Of a stretch of 13,338 nucleotides of DNA, positions 1 through 6,692 are shown piece after piece. A model generated the notes under the pieces. The model did not search any database and had not been told where the DNA came from. It saw nothing but the letters and a program-made list of their open reading frames with translations. Within the stretch, counting starts at the first letter, position 1. Every line of letters starts with the position of its first letter. Location: assembly GCA_028281485.1 (NCBI GenBank), contig JANQJT010000191.1, positions 1 to 13,338 of the forward strand. The letters are read 5' to 3'. The DNA is from Phycisphaeraceae bacterium (lineage in GTDB: Bacteria > Planctomycetota > Phycisphaerae > Phycisphaerales > Zrk34). Made by a program: the position numbers and the translations under genes.

Positions 1-574
1 CGCAGTAATAGTTGTTTTCTGCGCCGCCGAGCGGGTGGCGGATGCCGGCAGGCGTGGGTCGGTTGCCGTCTTCCAGGGCCCGCAGCGCGTGGCCGTACCA
101 GACCTTGATGTAATTGGCGCTGGTCTGCATTGGCGTGAAGTTTGATGTATTCGTTGGTGTGATCGGTGTGGCGTCGTCGCGCTCGCGGATGAACATGATC
201 TGGTCGATCCGCGCGTCGCGGCCGACCTCGCCGCGCGAGATGTCGATCTCGCCGTCGGCATCGAGGTCGTCCTGCAGCGTGACGAGGACGCCGTCGTTGG
301 CGCTGGTGGGGCTGCCGATGCGCTGGTTGACGATGACCAGCACGCCGCTGCGATCGGGCGGGACCATGAGATCGAAGTCGCGTTCGACCTGGCTGACGAC
401 GGTGCGGCTGCGCGACAGGAGCTCGCCGGTGGAATTGCCGGCGTTGGCCGCGTCGGTGACGGTGTCGAAGACCTGCGCGATGACGGTCATGATGATGAGT
501 GTCACGGCGAGGGCGACCATGAGTTCGATGAGCGTGAAGCCCGAGCGACGGATCGGATGACGGGTCGGTTTCAT
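1..574 (-). CDS. gspJ: GspJ-like minor pseudopilin (PulJ/PilW type), C-terminus off the left edge
   Basis: The frame is open from ATG at 574 to the window edge, giving 191 codons with no stop, so the gene is truncated by the window and not broken. Residues 1-12 are a short basic leader ending in Gly12, followed by the class III cleavage site and hydrophobic N-helix (GFTLIELMVALAV, 12-24), with Glu17 at mature position +5. A QVERDFDLM segment (72-80 region) resembles the LERDL stretch usual in GspJ/PilW. Residues 103-111 form a DxDxDG acidic loop (DLDADGEID). The start is supported by a near-complete Shine-Dalgarno, GGAGGTGAT, just upstream, and by overlap with the preceding stop codon as ATGA, implying translational coupling. 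As the fourth prepilin after gspEFGHI-like genes, its position matches gspJ, a minor pseudopilin of the pseudopilus tip. The exact subfamily is inferred from order and the N-terminal helix; the prepilin call itself is secure. Confidence 0.85.
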   Translation of the reverse strand, partial: MKPTRHPIRRSGFTLIELMVALAVTLIIMTVIAQVFDTVTDAANAGNSTGELLSRSRTVVSQVERDFDLMVPPDRSGVLVIVNQRIGSPTSANDGVLVTLQDDLDADGEIDISRGEVGRDARIDQIMFIRERDDATPITPTNTSNFTPMQTSANYIKVWYGHALRALEDGNRPTPAGIRHPLGGAENNYYC

Positions 575-1611
575 CGGATCACCTCCGGTCCGTAGACGAG
601 GATGCGCATGGCGGGGTTGGCGCCGTCGGGCCGGTTGCCGCCGGCGCTGAACGCCTGCGGGGGCAAGGCGAACCAGACCCGGGTGGGCTGGGACAGGCCG
701 ATTTGTGTGAGCTCGGCCGCTTCGTAGTTGCCGACGATCTTGATGCGGCGATTGGAGGTGTCGACGTCGCTGAGTCGGGCGACGACGCCGTTGTCGAACA
801 GGACCAGGTCGCCGGGGCGCAGCTGATCGACGGTGAACGTGTCGCCGAACTCGAAGTAGGTTTCGTTGGTGGCGGGCTCGTGGATACCGGGGACAACGAG
901 CGGCGAGGACCGGACGACGCGGGGGATGTGGTAGTAGGTCGACGGGCTGTTGTAGGAGAACGACTCGGGGCCGGCCGTGTCGTCTCTGTCGTCCTGCGGA
1001 TTGGCGGTGTCACCGTTGAGGAAGTTTGAGTTGTCGTAGTAGGCGTCGGGGTGGCTGCGCAGGACGAAGACGTAGACGCGCTTCTGGCCGGCGCGGTCGT
1101 AACCGAGCGGAACCCAGTAGATCGGTCGCTGATCGAAGTCCGCGTCTTCGGGGTCGGGATTGAGCGTGTCGGGGTCGGGCCGACCGCCGATGGTTTCGCC
1201 GGGTTCAATCGAACCGTTGCCGCTTGTATCGATACCCACCTGGTCGGGCGCCTCGTCGGTTCGGCCGTCGCCGTCGAGATCGTAGGTGGACGGGTAGCAG
1301 CGCAGGGCGACGGGCCAGGGGCCCTCGGGCATGCCGTCGCCGTTGGTGTCGCCGCGCAGCTCGGTTTGCAGCGCGAAGACGCCCGAGCCGCCGGTCACGC
1401 CGATCTTGCGTGCCTTGAGCATCGTGTCGATGTGTTGTTGAGCGTGGAGCGCGAGCATGTCGTCGCCGGCCTGCTTCTGGAGGTAGCCGGAGACGGGGAA
1501 GATCGCCGCGATGGAGACCAGTCCGATCGCGAGCACACCCATCGCGATGAGCAGCTCGACGAGCGTGAAGCCCGCGAAGCGCGAAGCCGGGATGTTGCGG
1601 TGGCGGATCAT
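571..1611 (-). CDS. gspI: GspI/PilV-like pseudopilin with a large acidic head
   Basis: This 346-residue prepilin-type protein has a basic leader, the cleavage site Gly14|Phe15, Glu19 at mature +5, and a helix with the LAIGL run (27-31) typical of GspI/PilV. Three acidic glycine loops follow: DTNGDGMPE (88-96), DLDGDGRTDE (111-120) and DTSGNGSIEPGE (128-139). They resemble EF-hand or dockerin calcium loops. The C-terminal third contains a RPGDLVLFDNG stretch suggestive of a beta-rich head. At about 346 residues it is more than twice the usual size of GspI. The frame is open 25 codons further upstream, but the start at 1611 places the leader correctly, has an AAAGG eight bases upstream and overlaps the gspH-like stop as ATGA. 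It is presumably a minor pseudopilin in the inner membrane and pseudopilus tip. The GspI assignment rests on the helix and gene order. Confidence 0.8.
   Translation of the reverse strand: MIRHRNIPASRFAGFTLVELLIAMGVLAIGLVSIAAIFPVSGYLQKQAGDDMLALHAQQHIDTMLKARKIGVTGGSGVFALQTELRGDTNGDGMPEGPWPVALRCYPSTYDLDGDGRTDEAPDQVGIDTSGNGSIEPGETIGGRPDPDTLNPDPEDADFDQRPIYWVPLGYDRAGQKRVYVFVLRSHPDAYYDNSNFLNGDTANPQDDRDDTAGPESFSYNSPSTYYHIPRVVRSSPLVVPGIHEPATNETYFEFGDTFTVDQLRPGDLVLFDNGVVARLSDVDTSNRRIKIVGNYEAAELTQIGLSQPTRVWFALPPQAFSAGGNRPDGANPAMRILVYGPEVIR
578..586 (-). promoter_or_regulatory. Strong ribosome binding site of the gspJ-like gene
   Basis: Read on the minus strand this is GGAGGTGAT, nine bases complementary to the usual 3' end of bacterial 16S rRNA. 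The GGAGG core ends seven bases before the ATG at 574. It lies inside the last codons of the gspI-like gene and fixes the gspJ-like start. It is the strongest such site I found among the pseudopilin genes. Confidence 0.75.
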
Positions 1612-2519
1612 TGCTGCGGCCTTTCCCGGATGACCTCGCCGCTGTAGCGGTCGAACATCATGATCTTGCCGTTTCGCATGAGCCATTCAGCGGGATTGCT
1701 GCTGCCTGAGTTGGTCAGCGAGCCGTCGGATTGCAGGTCGCTGGAATCGCCGCCCAAGGAGTGGCCGGCGGTCTCGAACTCGCTCTTGCTGTAGACGACC
1801 ACGCCGAGCACGGTCTCGACCTTCTCAAAGCCGACCTCGTACTTGTCGGCGGTGTTGTTCCAGGGATTGAAGGCGCCCTTGTCGTAGTAGGTCGACTCCG
1901 GATCGTACGCGTCGGCGTTGTAGCTGCCGCTGCGATCGACGGTGGTTTCCACGTCACCGTCGTACCGCCCGTCGTAATAAACCAGGTTTTCATCGGAGCC
2001 GGTCTTGGCGGCGATGAGAACGCCGTCGCGGTTGAAGCGGATGGCGAACGGCGGTGGCAGCAGTTCCTGGCCGGAATTGCCGCGGGTGATGCCAACGACA
2101 CCGATGTCCTGCGGCATGGGGATGTACCTGTAGGGCTTACCGGTCTCCCGCTCGACCAGGTCGGTGTAGCCGGGCATACCGTTCTCGTACAGGTAATCGT
2201 ACTGCGCACGGCTGTCACGGACGCGTTCGTCGTGGATGATCAGGCGGATCTCGCTGGAGGCGGTGAACAGCGCCGCGGCGCCGCGGAACTCGCCCGTCAC
2301 CATCGAGCGCGGCGAGGTGGCGAACGCGCGGGCCTGGCCCACGGCCGAGGCGGTGATCATCTCCGCGTTGGTGCGACGACTCGCGGCGAACATCGTGTTC
2401 GTGCCCACGACGGCGACGCCCGCGATGATCGAGACGATCAGCACCACCACGAGCAACTCCATCACGGAGAAGCCGCGTGAGGCGGCGAGGCGGTCGGGAT
2501 GCGTGGGCAGCAGCTTCAT
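1608..2519 (-). CDS. gspH: GspH/FimT-like pseudopilin
   Basis: This is a 303-residue prepilin-type protein. A 16-residue basic leader ends at Gly16, and the mature helix begins FSVMELLVVV with Glu21 at +5, so prepilin peptidase should cleave it. The region after the helix (about 38-100) has the alanine/arginine-rich helix and following strand pattern of the GspH/FimT fold, and FNRDG near the middle matches the FN-x-DG element often seen there. The rest is a Tyr-, Asp- and Asn-rich head, making the protein much longer than typical GspH (about 170 residues). No strong Shine-Dalgarno is visible; the start lies six bases after the gspG-like stop, so translation probably depends on coupling. The stop overlaps the next start as ATGA. 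The role is as a minor pseudopilin of a type II secretion-like pseudopilus. The prepilin class is secure; the GspH label is moderate. Confidence 0.78.
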   Translation of the reverse strand: MKLLPTHPDRLAASRGFSVMELLVVVLIVSIIAGVAVVGTNTMFAASRRTNAEMITASAVGQARAFATSPRSMVTGEFRGAAALFTASSEIRLIIHDERVRDSRAQYDYLYENGMPGYTDLVERETGKPYRYIPMPQDIGVVGITRGNSGQELLPPPFAIRFNRDGVLIAAKTGSDENLVYYDGRYDGDVETTVDRSGSYNADAYDPESTYYDKGAFNPWNNTADKYEVGFEKVETVLGVVVYSKSEFETAGHSLGGDSSDLQSDGSLTNSGSSNPAEWLMRNGKIMMFDRYSGEVIRERPQQ

Positions 2520-2525
2520 CGTGTG

Positions 2526-3155
2526 TTACCGGGCGGTGATGTTGAAGGAGTAGATGTTGTCGGCAGAGTCGGCCCTGCCGTTCTGATCGTCGTCCACGTT
2601 GGGGTTGGGTTTGTTCTCGGAGTTGTCCCAGTCGCCCCACAGGCCGTCGGCCCCGGCGGAGGCGAAGTAGGGGTAATCCCGAACGGGCATGTCGTGACCG
2701 ATCGGCCCGCCGCCCTCGCTGTTGGGGCGGTTGACGGGGGAGGCGTTGGCTCCGTTGTAGTTGAAGAAGATGGGCCGATCCCAGTGGTCCAGCAGGACGA
2801 AGCCGGTCGAATCGTACTTGTCGCCGAGCGCCGACATCAGTTCGGCCAGCTGCTCGGTGCGCGCGGCGCGCTGCAGCAACGCGCCCATGTGGTTGTTGCC
2901 GTTGACGTCGGCGTCGCGGACCTGCTGGATGCCGGTGATCGTTCTCAGCTCGCTGAGCAGGACCTCGCACTGCTGGACCTGCGCCTCGGTGCGGGCCGAC
3001 TCGCTGGTTTCGATCGCCTTGCGGACCGCCAGGAGGATGCCCAACAGCAGGGCGATGATCGCGACGGCCACGAGCAGCTCCACAAGCGTGAAGCCCGCGG
3101 GCCGGGCGGCGCCGAAGCGGTAACGGGTTCGGTTTCGGTTCTCTGCGACGGGCAT
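2526..3155 (-). CDS. gspG: GspG-like major pseudopilin with calcium-loop C-terminus
   Basis: A 209-residue prepilin-type protein with a long leader (1-21), cleavage Gly21|Phe22 and the N-helix FTLVELLVAVAIIALLLGI with Glu26 at +5. The C-terminal half follows the GspG layout: an LLDHWDRPIFF segment (121-131) corresponding to the family's DPWGxPY element, then ASAGADGLWGD (165-175) matching the SxGADG loop that helps hold calcium in GspG. A further EF-hand-like loop, DDDQNGRADSAD, sits at 188-199. It is longer than the usual ~145 residues of GspG. The frame is open 34 codons upstream, but the start at 3155 has GGAGG six bases before it and gives a correct leader. It is the first pseudopilin after gspF, where gspG belongs, and is likely the main pseudopilus subunit. 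Confidence 0.83.
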   Translation of the reverse strand: MPVAENRNRTRYRFGAARPAGFTLVELLVAVAIIALLLGILLAVRKAIETSESARTEAQVQQCEVLLSELRTITGIQQVRDADVNGNNHMGALLQRAARTEQLAELMSALGDKYDSTGFVLLDHWDRPIFFNYNGANASPVNRPNSEGGGPIGHDMPVRDYPYFASAGADGLWGDWDNSENKPNPNVDDDQNGRADSADNIYSFNITAR

Positions 3156-3171
3156 GGCTGGCCTCCGGCGA

Positions 3172-4506
3172 TCAGGCGTTGGACACCGACTGGATGAGTG
3201 TGGGCAGCGGCAGGAACAACGCGACCACGATGCCGCCGACGATGACGCCCAGCACACAAACCATCAGCGGCTCGAGCAGGGACATCAGCGAGCGGACCAT
3301 GTTGTCCACCTCTTCGTCGTAGTTGTCGGCGACCTTGGACAGCATCTTGTCCAGCTCACCGGTCTCTTCGCCCACGTCGATCATGTTGACCACGAGGATG
3401 TCGCAGACCTTGGTCTCGCGCAGCGGCGTGGCGAACGATTCACCCTCGCGGATCGAGTCGTGTACTTTCTGCAGCGCGACCTCGTAGACGTGGTTGCCGA
3501 CGGTGTCGCGGGTGATGGTGATGGCTTCGAGGATGGGCACGCCGGCGCCGATGAGCGTGCCGAGCGTGCGGGTGAAGCGGGCGATAGAGCTGGCCTTGAT
3601 CAGGCGACCGAAGACCGGCACCTTCATCTTCGCGCGGTCGATGGCGGCGCGGCCGCCCTTGCTGCGACGGATCATCTTCAAGATCATGAACAGGACGATC
3701 GGCGCACCGAACATCACCACGTAACCGGGCGGGTTCATGCCGGTCACGCCCCCGCTCTCCTTCATCCCCGCGTGCCACTGGCCGTCCATCGTGCCGGCGA
3801 CCCAGTCGGACATCTTCATCAGGTACACCGTCGCCTTGGGCAGCGGCGCACCGAAGTCCTCGAAGATCGCCTTAAACTTCGGGATCACCTTGATCATGAT
3901 GAACGTCACGATCAGCATCGCCACGAGCACCACGGCCACGGGGTAGATCATCGCGCTGATGATGCGCTTCTTCAGGGCCTGGGCCTTCTCCATGAAATCG
4001 GCCAGACGCTGCATGATGATGTCCAACACACCACCGACCTCGCCGGCGGCGATCATCTTGGAGTACAGGCGGTCGAAGGCCTTGGGGTGCTTGGCCATGG
4101 CCTCGGACAGGGCCGATCCGCCCTCGACGTCCAGCGCGATCTCTTCGACGATGTTCTTGAACTGACCGGGCTTCTGCTGCTCGGCGAGGATGTGCAGCGA
4201 CCGCAGGATGGGCAGACCCGCGTCCTGGAGCGTGGACATCTGGCGGGAGAACTGCGTGATCATCTTCTTGCTGACGCCGCCGAAGCTGATCGTGATCTCC
4301 ATGCCCTTCTTCTTGGTCTTCTTCGCGGCCGGCGAAGCGGAATCACCACCGCCCTTCTTGGCCTTGGTCTTCTTCTCACGGACCGAGGTCGGGAAGTAGC
4401 CCTTGGCCTTGATGCGCTGGATCGCGTCTTCGCTGTTGGACGCATCGATCGTGCCCTTCTGGGGCTGACCGGCCTGGTTCATCGCTTCGAATTGGTAGAC
4501 AGGCAT
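3172..4506 (-). CDS. gspF: Type II secretion / type IV pilus inner-membrane platform protein GspF/PilC
   Basis: This 444-residue polytopic protein anchors the assembly ATPase and transfers its motion to the growing pseudopilus. The N-terminus MPVYQFEAMN is characteristic of the family. Two T2SSF domains are seen at about 83-205 and 305-430, each with its signature (GEVGG, 155-159; GEETGEL, 379-385). Three likely membrane helices lie near 184-208, 262-279 and 412-434. Two parts are unusual: a lysine-rich, probably disordered linker at 44-68, and an extra loop at about 234-262 before the second helix, which together account for a length about 40 residues above the usual ~405. A GTG four codons upstream (4518) is in frame, but GGAGG correctly spaced from ATG 4506 selects the later start. 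It sits between gspE and gspG. No separate pilC is visible beside pilB-pilT, so it may serve both machines. Confidence 0.93.
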   Translation of the reverse strand: MPVYQFEAMNQAGQPQKGTIDASNSEDAIQRIKAKGYFPTSVREKKTKAKKGGGDSASPAAKKTKKKGMEITISFGGVSKKMITQFSRQMSTLQDAGLPILRSLHILAEQQKPGQFKNIVEEIALDVEGGSALSEAMAKHPKAFDRLYSKMIAAGEVGGVLDIIMQRLADFMEKAQALKKRIISAMIYPVAVVLVAMLIVTFIMIKVIPKFKAIFEDFGAPLPKATVYLMKMSDWVAGTMDGQWHAGMKESGGVTGMNPPGYVVMFGAPIVLFMILKMIRRSKGGRAAIDRAKMKVPVFGRLIKASSIARFTRTLGTLIGAGVPILEAITITRDTVGNHVYEVALQKVHDSIREGESFATPLRETKVCDILVVNMIDVGEETGELDKMLSKVADNYDEEVDNMVRSLMSLLEPLMVCVLGVIVGGIVVALFLPLPTLIQSVSNA

Positions 4507-4531
4507 GATGACCTCCACAAACTAAACCGTC

Positions 4532-4560
4532 GCCCCGCCGGGTGCGGGTCGTGTCGGGGC
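4532..4560. repeat. GC-rich inverted repeat between gspE and gspF
   Basis: GCCCCG (4532-4537) and CGGGGC (4555-4560) form a perfect six-base-pair stem with a 17-base loop, within the 85-base gap between the gspE stop and the gspF start. No U-run follows on either strand, so it is not a convincing terminator. It could stabilise or process the mRNA, or arise by chance in GC-rich DNA. Confidence 0.3.
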
Positions 4561-4591
4561 CGCGGCGTCGTGCGCCACCGGCCGACCGGGA

Positions 4592-6343
4592 TCATTCCTC
4601 TTCCATGATCGTTTCGCGCACCACCTCGTCGATGGTGGTCACGCCGTCGTATATCGACAGCAGACCCGACTGACGCAGCGTCCGCATGCCGCGCTTGCGC
4701 GACTCGTTGCGGAGCACGTTGGTCGAGGCGTGCTGCATGATCAGTTCCTTCAGCTCGTCGTCGAGCACCATGATCTCGTAGAGCGCCTGGCGTCCGCTGT
4801 AGCCCTGACCGTTGCACTGCGGGCAGCCCTTGCCGCGGTAGAACACGCGCCCCTCCACGTCCTCGGGGGTGAGCTGCAGCTCCATCAGCTGCTCCTCTGT
4901 CGGCTCGTAGGCCTCCTTGCAGTGCGTGCAGATGCGACGGACGAGGCGCTGGGCCACAACCGCTTCGAGCGTCGCGGTGACGAGGAACGGCTCGAGGCCG
5001 AGGTCGAGCAGACGCGCGATACTGGACGGCGCGTCGTTGGTGTGCAGCGTGGTGAACACCAGGTGGCCGGTGAGCGAGGCCTGCACGGCGATCTGGGCCG
5101 TCTCCAGGTCGCGGATCTCACCGACGAGGATCTTGTCGGGGTCCTGACGCAGGAAGCTGCGCAGGCAGCGGGCGAACGTCAGCCCGATCTCGTCGTTGAC
5201 CTGACACTGCACCAGGCCGTCGATGTCGTATTCGACCGGGTCCTCGGCGGTGAGGATCTTCTCGGTCGGACGGTTCAGCTCGTTCAGCGCCGCGTACAGC
5301 GTGGTGGTCTTGCCCGAACCGGTCGGGCCGGTCACCAGCATGATGCCGTTGGGCTTGTGCATGAGCTGGCGCATGGTCTCCAGGTCGTCCTCGCGCAGAC
5401 CCAGGCGGTCCAGGTCGAGCTTGACGTTAGAGCGATCCAACACACGCATCACGACCGACTCGCCGAACATCGTCGGCAACACGCTGACGCGGAGGTCGAC
5501 GGGCGATTCGTTGACGGTCAACTCGATGCGGCCGTCCTGCGGCATGCGGTGTTCGGCGATGTCGAGGTTGGCCATGACCTTCACGCGGCTGACCACGGCG
5601 GCGGCCAGGTGACGCGGCGGCGGCACCATCTCGTATAGCACGCCGTCGATGCGGTAGCGCATCTTGAACTCTTCCTCGAACGGCTCGAAGTGGATGTCCG
5701 AGGCCTTGTCCTTGATCGCCTGCAGCAGCACGAGGTTCAACAGGCGCTTGACCTTGTTGTCGTCGGCCGCGGCCATGAGGGTGTCCAGGTCGATCGAGTG
5801 GCCGCGCCCCTCGAGTTCGGCGAGGTTGTCGTCGGCGGCCAGCTCACCGATCAGCTCGGTGATCGATTCGGCCTCGCGACCGCCGTAGTGCTGGGTCAAC
5901 AGCGCGTCGACCTGCTGCGGATCGTCGGCGACGACCGGCACGACCTTGAAGCCCATGAGCATGGCCAGGTCGTCGACAGCGCGGAAGTTGTCGGCCGACT
6001 TGACGGCGATGGTCAGGCTCTTGGTGCGCTGGTCGTAGGCGATGGGGACGCACTGGTAGGACTGGGCCGTCTCCGCGGGCAAGGCGGCCAGCGTCTCTTC
6101 GTCGATCTCCAGGGTCGACAGGTCCGTCGACTCCATGCCCTGTTGTGCGGCCAGGGCGGTGTTGACGTCGCGATCGGTGATGTAGCCCAGCTCGATGAGC
6201 AACTGGCCGATCGGCCTGCGTTGCTGCTGCTGCAGCGCCAGACCCTCGTGCACCTGCTCACGGGTGACCAGGCCCATCTTGGTCAGGACGCGACCGAGAC
6301 GACGGCCCTTGAGTTCACTGATGGGAGGTTTTTCTTTCGCCAT
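4592..6343 (-). CDS. gspE: Secretion/pilus assembly ATPase GspE (PilB family) with MshEN domain
   Basis: A 583-residue hexameric cytoplasmic ATPase that drives pseudopilus assembly. An MshEN/GspE N-terminal domain occupies about 15-153, with two 24-residue c-di-GMP-binding-type repeats at 15-38 (starts RLG, ends Gln38) and 44-67 (ends Gln67). The N2 domain with SDIHFEP follows (about 215-221). Then come Walker A GPTGSGKT (339-346, Lys345), the Asp box (TAEDPVEY), Walker B (ILVGEIRD) and His box (GHLVFTTLHTND). A zinc-type Cys4 site is complete: Cys472, Cys475, Cys507, Cys510. All catalytic elements are present. The frame is open 49 codons further upstream, but the Walker-family N-terminus begins at MAKEKPP, with GGAG eight bases before ATG 6343. 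It heads the gspEFGHIJ-like operon, preceded by an AT-rich gap that probably holds its promoter. GspE rather than PilB is inferred from the neighbours. Confidence 0.93.
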   Translation of the reverse strand: MAKEKPPISELKGRRLGRVLTKMGLVTREQVHEGLALQQQQRRPIGQLLIELGYITDRDVNTALAAQQGMESTDLSTLEIDEETLAALPAETAQSYQCVPIAYDQRTKSLTIAVKSADNFRAVDDLAMLMGFKVVPVVADDPQQVDALLTQHYGGREAESITELIGELAADDNLAELEGRGHSIDLDTLMAAADDNKVKRLLNLVLLQAIKDKASDIHFEPFEEEFKMRYRIDGVLYEMVPPPRHLAAAVVSRVKVMANLDIAEHRMPQDGRIELTVNESPVDLRVSVLPTMFGESVVMRVLDRSNVKLDLDRLGLREDDLETMRQLMHKPNGIMLVTGPTGSGKTTTLYAALNELNRPTEKILTAEDPVEYDIDGLVQCQVNDEIGLTFARCLRSFLRQDPDKILVGEIRDLETAQIAVQASLTGHLVFTTLHTNDAPSSIARLLDLGLEPFLVTATLEAVVAQRLVRRICTHCKEAYEPTEEQLMELQLTPEDVEGRVFYRGKGCPQCNGQGYSGRQALYEIMVLDDELKELIMQHASTNVLRNESRKRGMRTLRQSGLLSIYDGVTTIDEVVRETIMEEE

Positions 6344-6526
6344 GGTTCGTACTCCGCCGGGGCTGGGCGGGCGTTGGGTGCTGCCGGTCGTCGGCAGACT
6401 TGGCAGGTAGGAGGCACTCAGCAGCACCGCTGCATCCTCCGTCGGGCGGTTCCTGTCGGTTGAGGGAAAACGTCGCGATAAACCACTCAACTGACAGCGT
6501 TGCTAACACTGCATCTCTGTCTTCTA

Positions 6527-6556
6527 ATTATTCCATCAACCCTATCGCCAAAACAA
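6527..6556 (-). promoter_or_regulatory. Weak promoter candidate for gspE
   Basis: On the minus strand TTGTTT (6556-6551) is followed after 18 bases by AATAAT (6532-6527), an imperfect sigma-70-like pair. The same stretch (6550-6535) also reads TGGCGAT-AGGG-TTGAT, which has sigma-54 spacing but GA in place of the essential -12 GC. Either would give a leader of about 180 bases before gspE. Neither match is strong; the location is the main support. Confidence 0.2.
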
Positions 6557-6611
6557 CCCCATTTTTCAATATATTTTCAAGTGGACATCGTGCTTGTAGT
6601 GCACTTTTTAT

Positions 6612-6635
6612 TATTCAATGCGTAATTTTTGAATA
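6612..6635. repeat. Perfect inverted repeat TATTCAA-N10-TTGAATA
   Basis: Seven-base arms at 6612-6618 and 6629-6635 are perfectly complementary around a 10-base spacer. The arms are AT-rich, and no T-run follows that would suggest a terminator. The 17-base centre-to-centre distance is longer than usual for one dimeric operator but not impossible. It lies upstream of the candidate gspE promoter and shares the TTCAA core with the nearby direct repeat, so a regulator site is plausible. Confidence 0.35.
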
Positions 6636-6692
6636 TCCTAACAAATCCTCTAAATGTCACCTTCACGTATGAGTAGGCGATTAGTCAGATAA

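Larger units (their letters stand above)
6344..6692. other. Non-coding control region between pilT and gspE, AT-rich core
   Basis: This 349-base gap separates the pilT stop from the gspE start. By hand count 6521-6660 is about one third G+C, against well over 60% in the flanking genes. It holds a cluster of TTCAA/TTGAA motifs: a TTTTCAA direct repeat spaced by 11 bases (6563-6569 and 6574-6580) and a palindrome (6612-6635). The plus-strand reading frame across it is low complexity, has no ribosome binding site and resembles no protein I know. I find no convincing terminator for pilT. It most likely contains the promoter and regulatory sites of the gsp operon. Confidence 0.6.

Noticed and set aside
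3154..4608. A 484-codon plus-strand open frame antisense to gspF
   Set aside because: The product is dominated by His, Asp and Leu repeats created by the reverse complement of gspF, which is a clear family member on the other strand.
6344..6490. In-frame 49-codon upstream extension of gspE
   Set aside because: The extension is Ser/Pro/Arg-rich and unlike any GspE N-terminus, while ATG 6343 has a proper ribosome binding site and begins the MshEN domain.
6535..6550. Sigma-54-like sequence TGGCGAT-AGGG-TTGAT upstream of gspE
   Set aside because: Spacing is right, but the essential GC at -12 is GA and the -24 flank deviates; kept only as a remark in the weak promoter entry.
6400..6672. A 90-codon plus-strand open frame in the AT-rich gap
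   Set aside because: No ribosome binding site, overlaps the gspE upstream region, no recognisable motif; the composition simply follows the AT-rich DNA.
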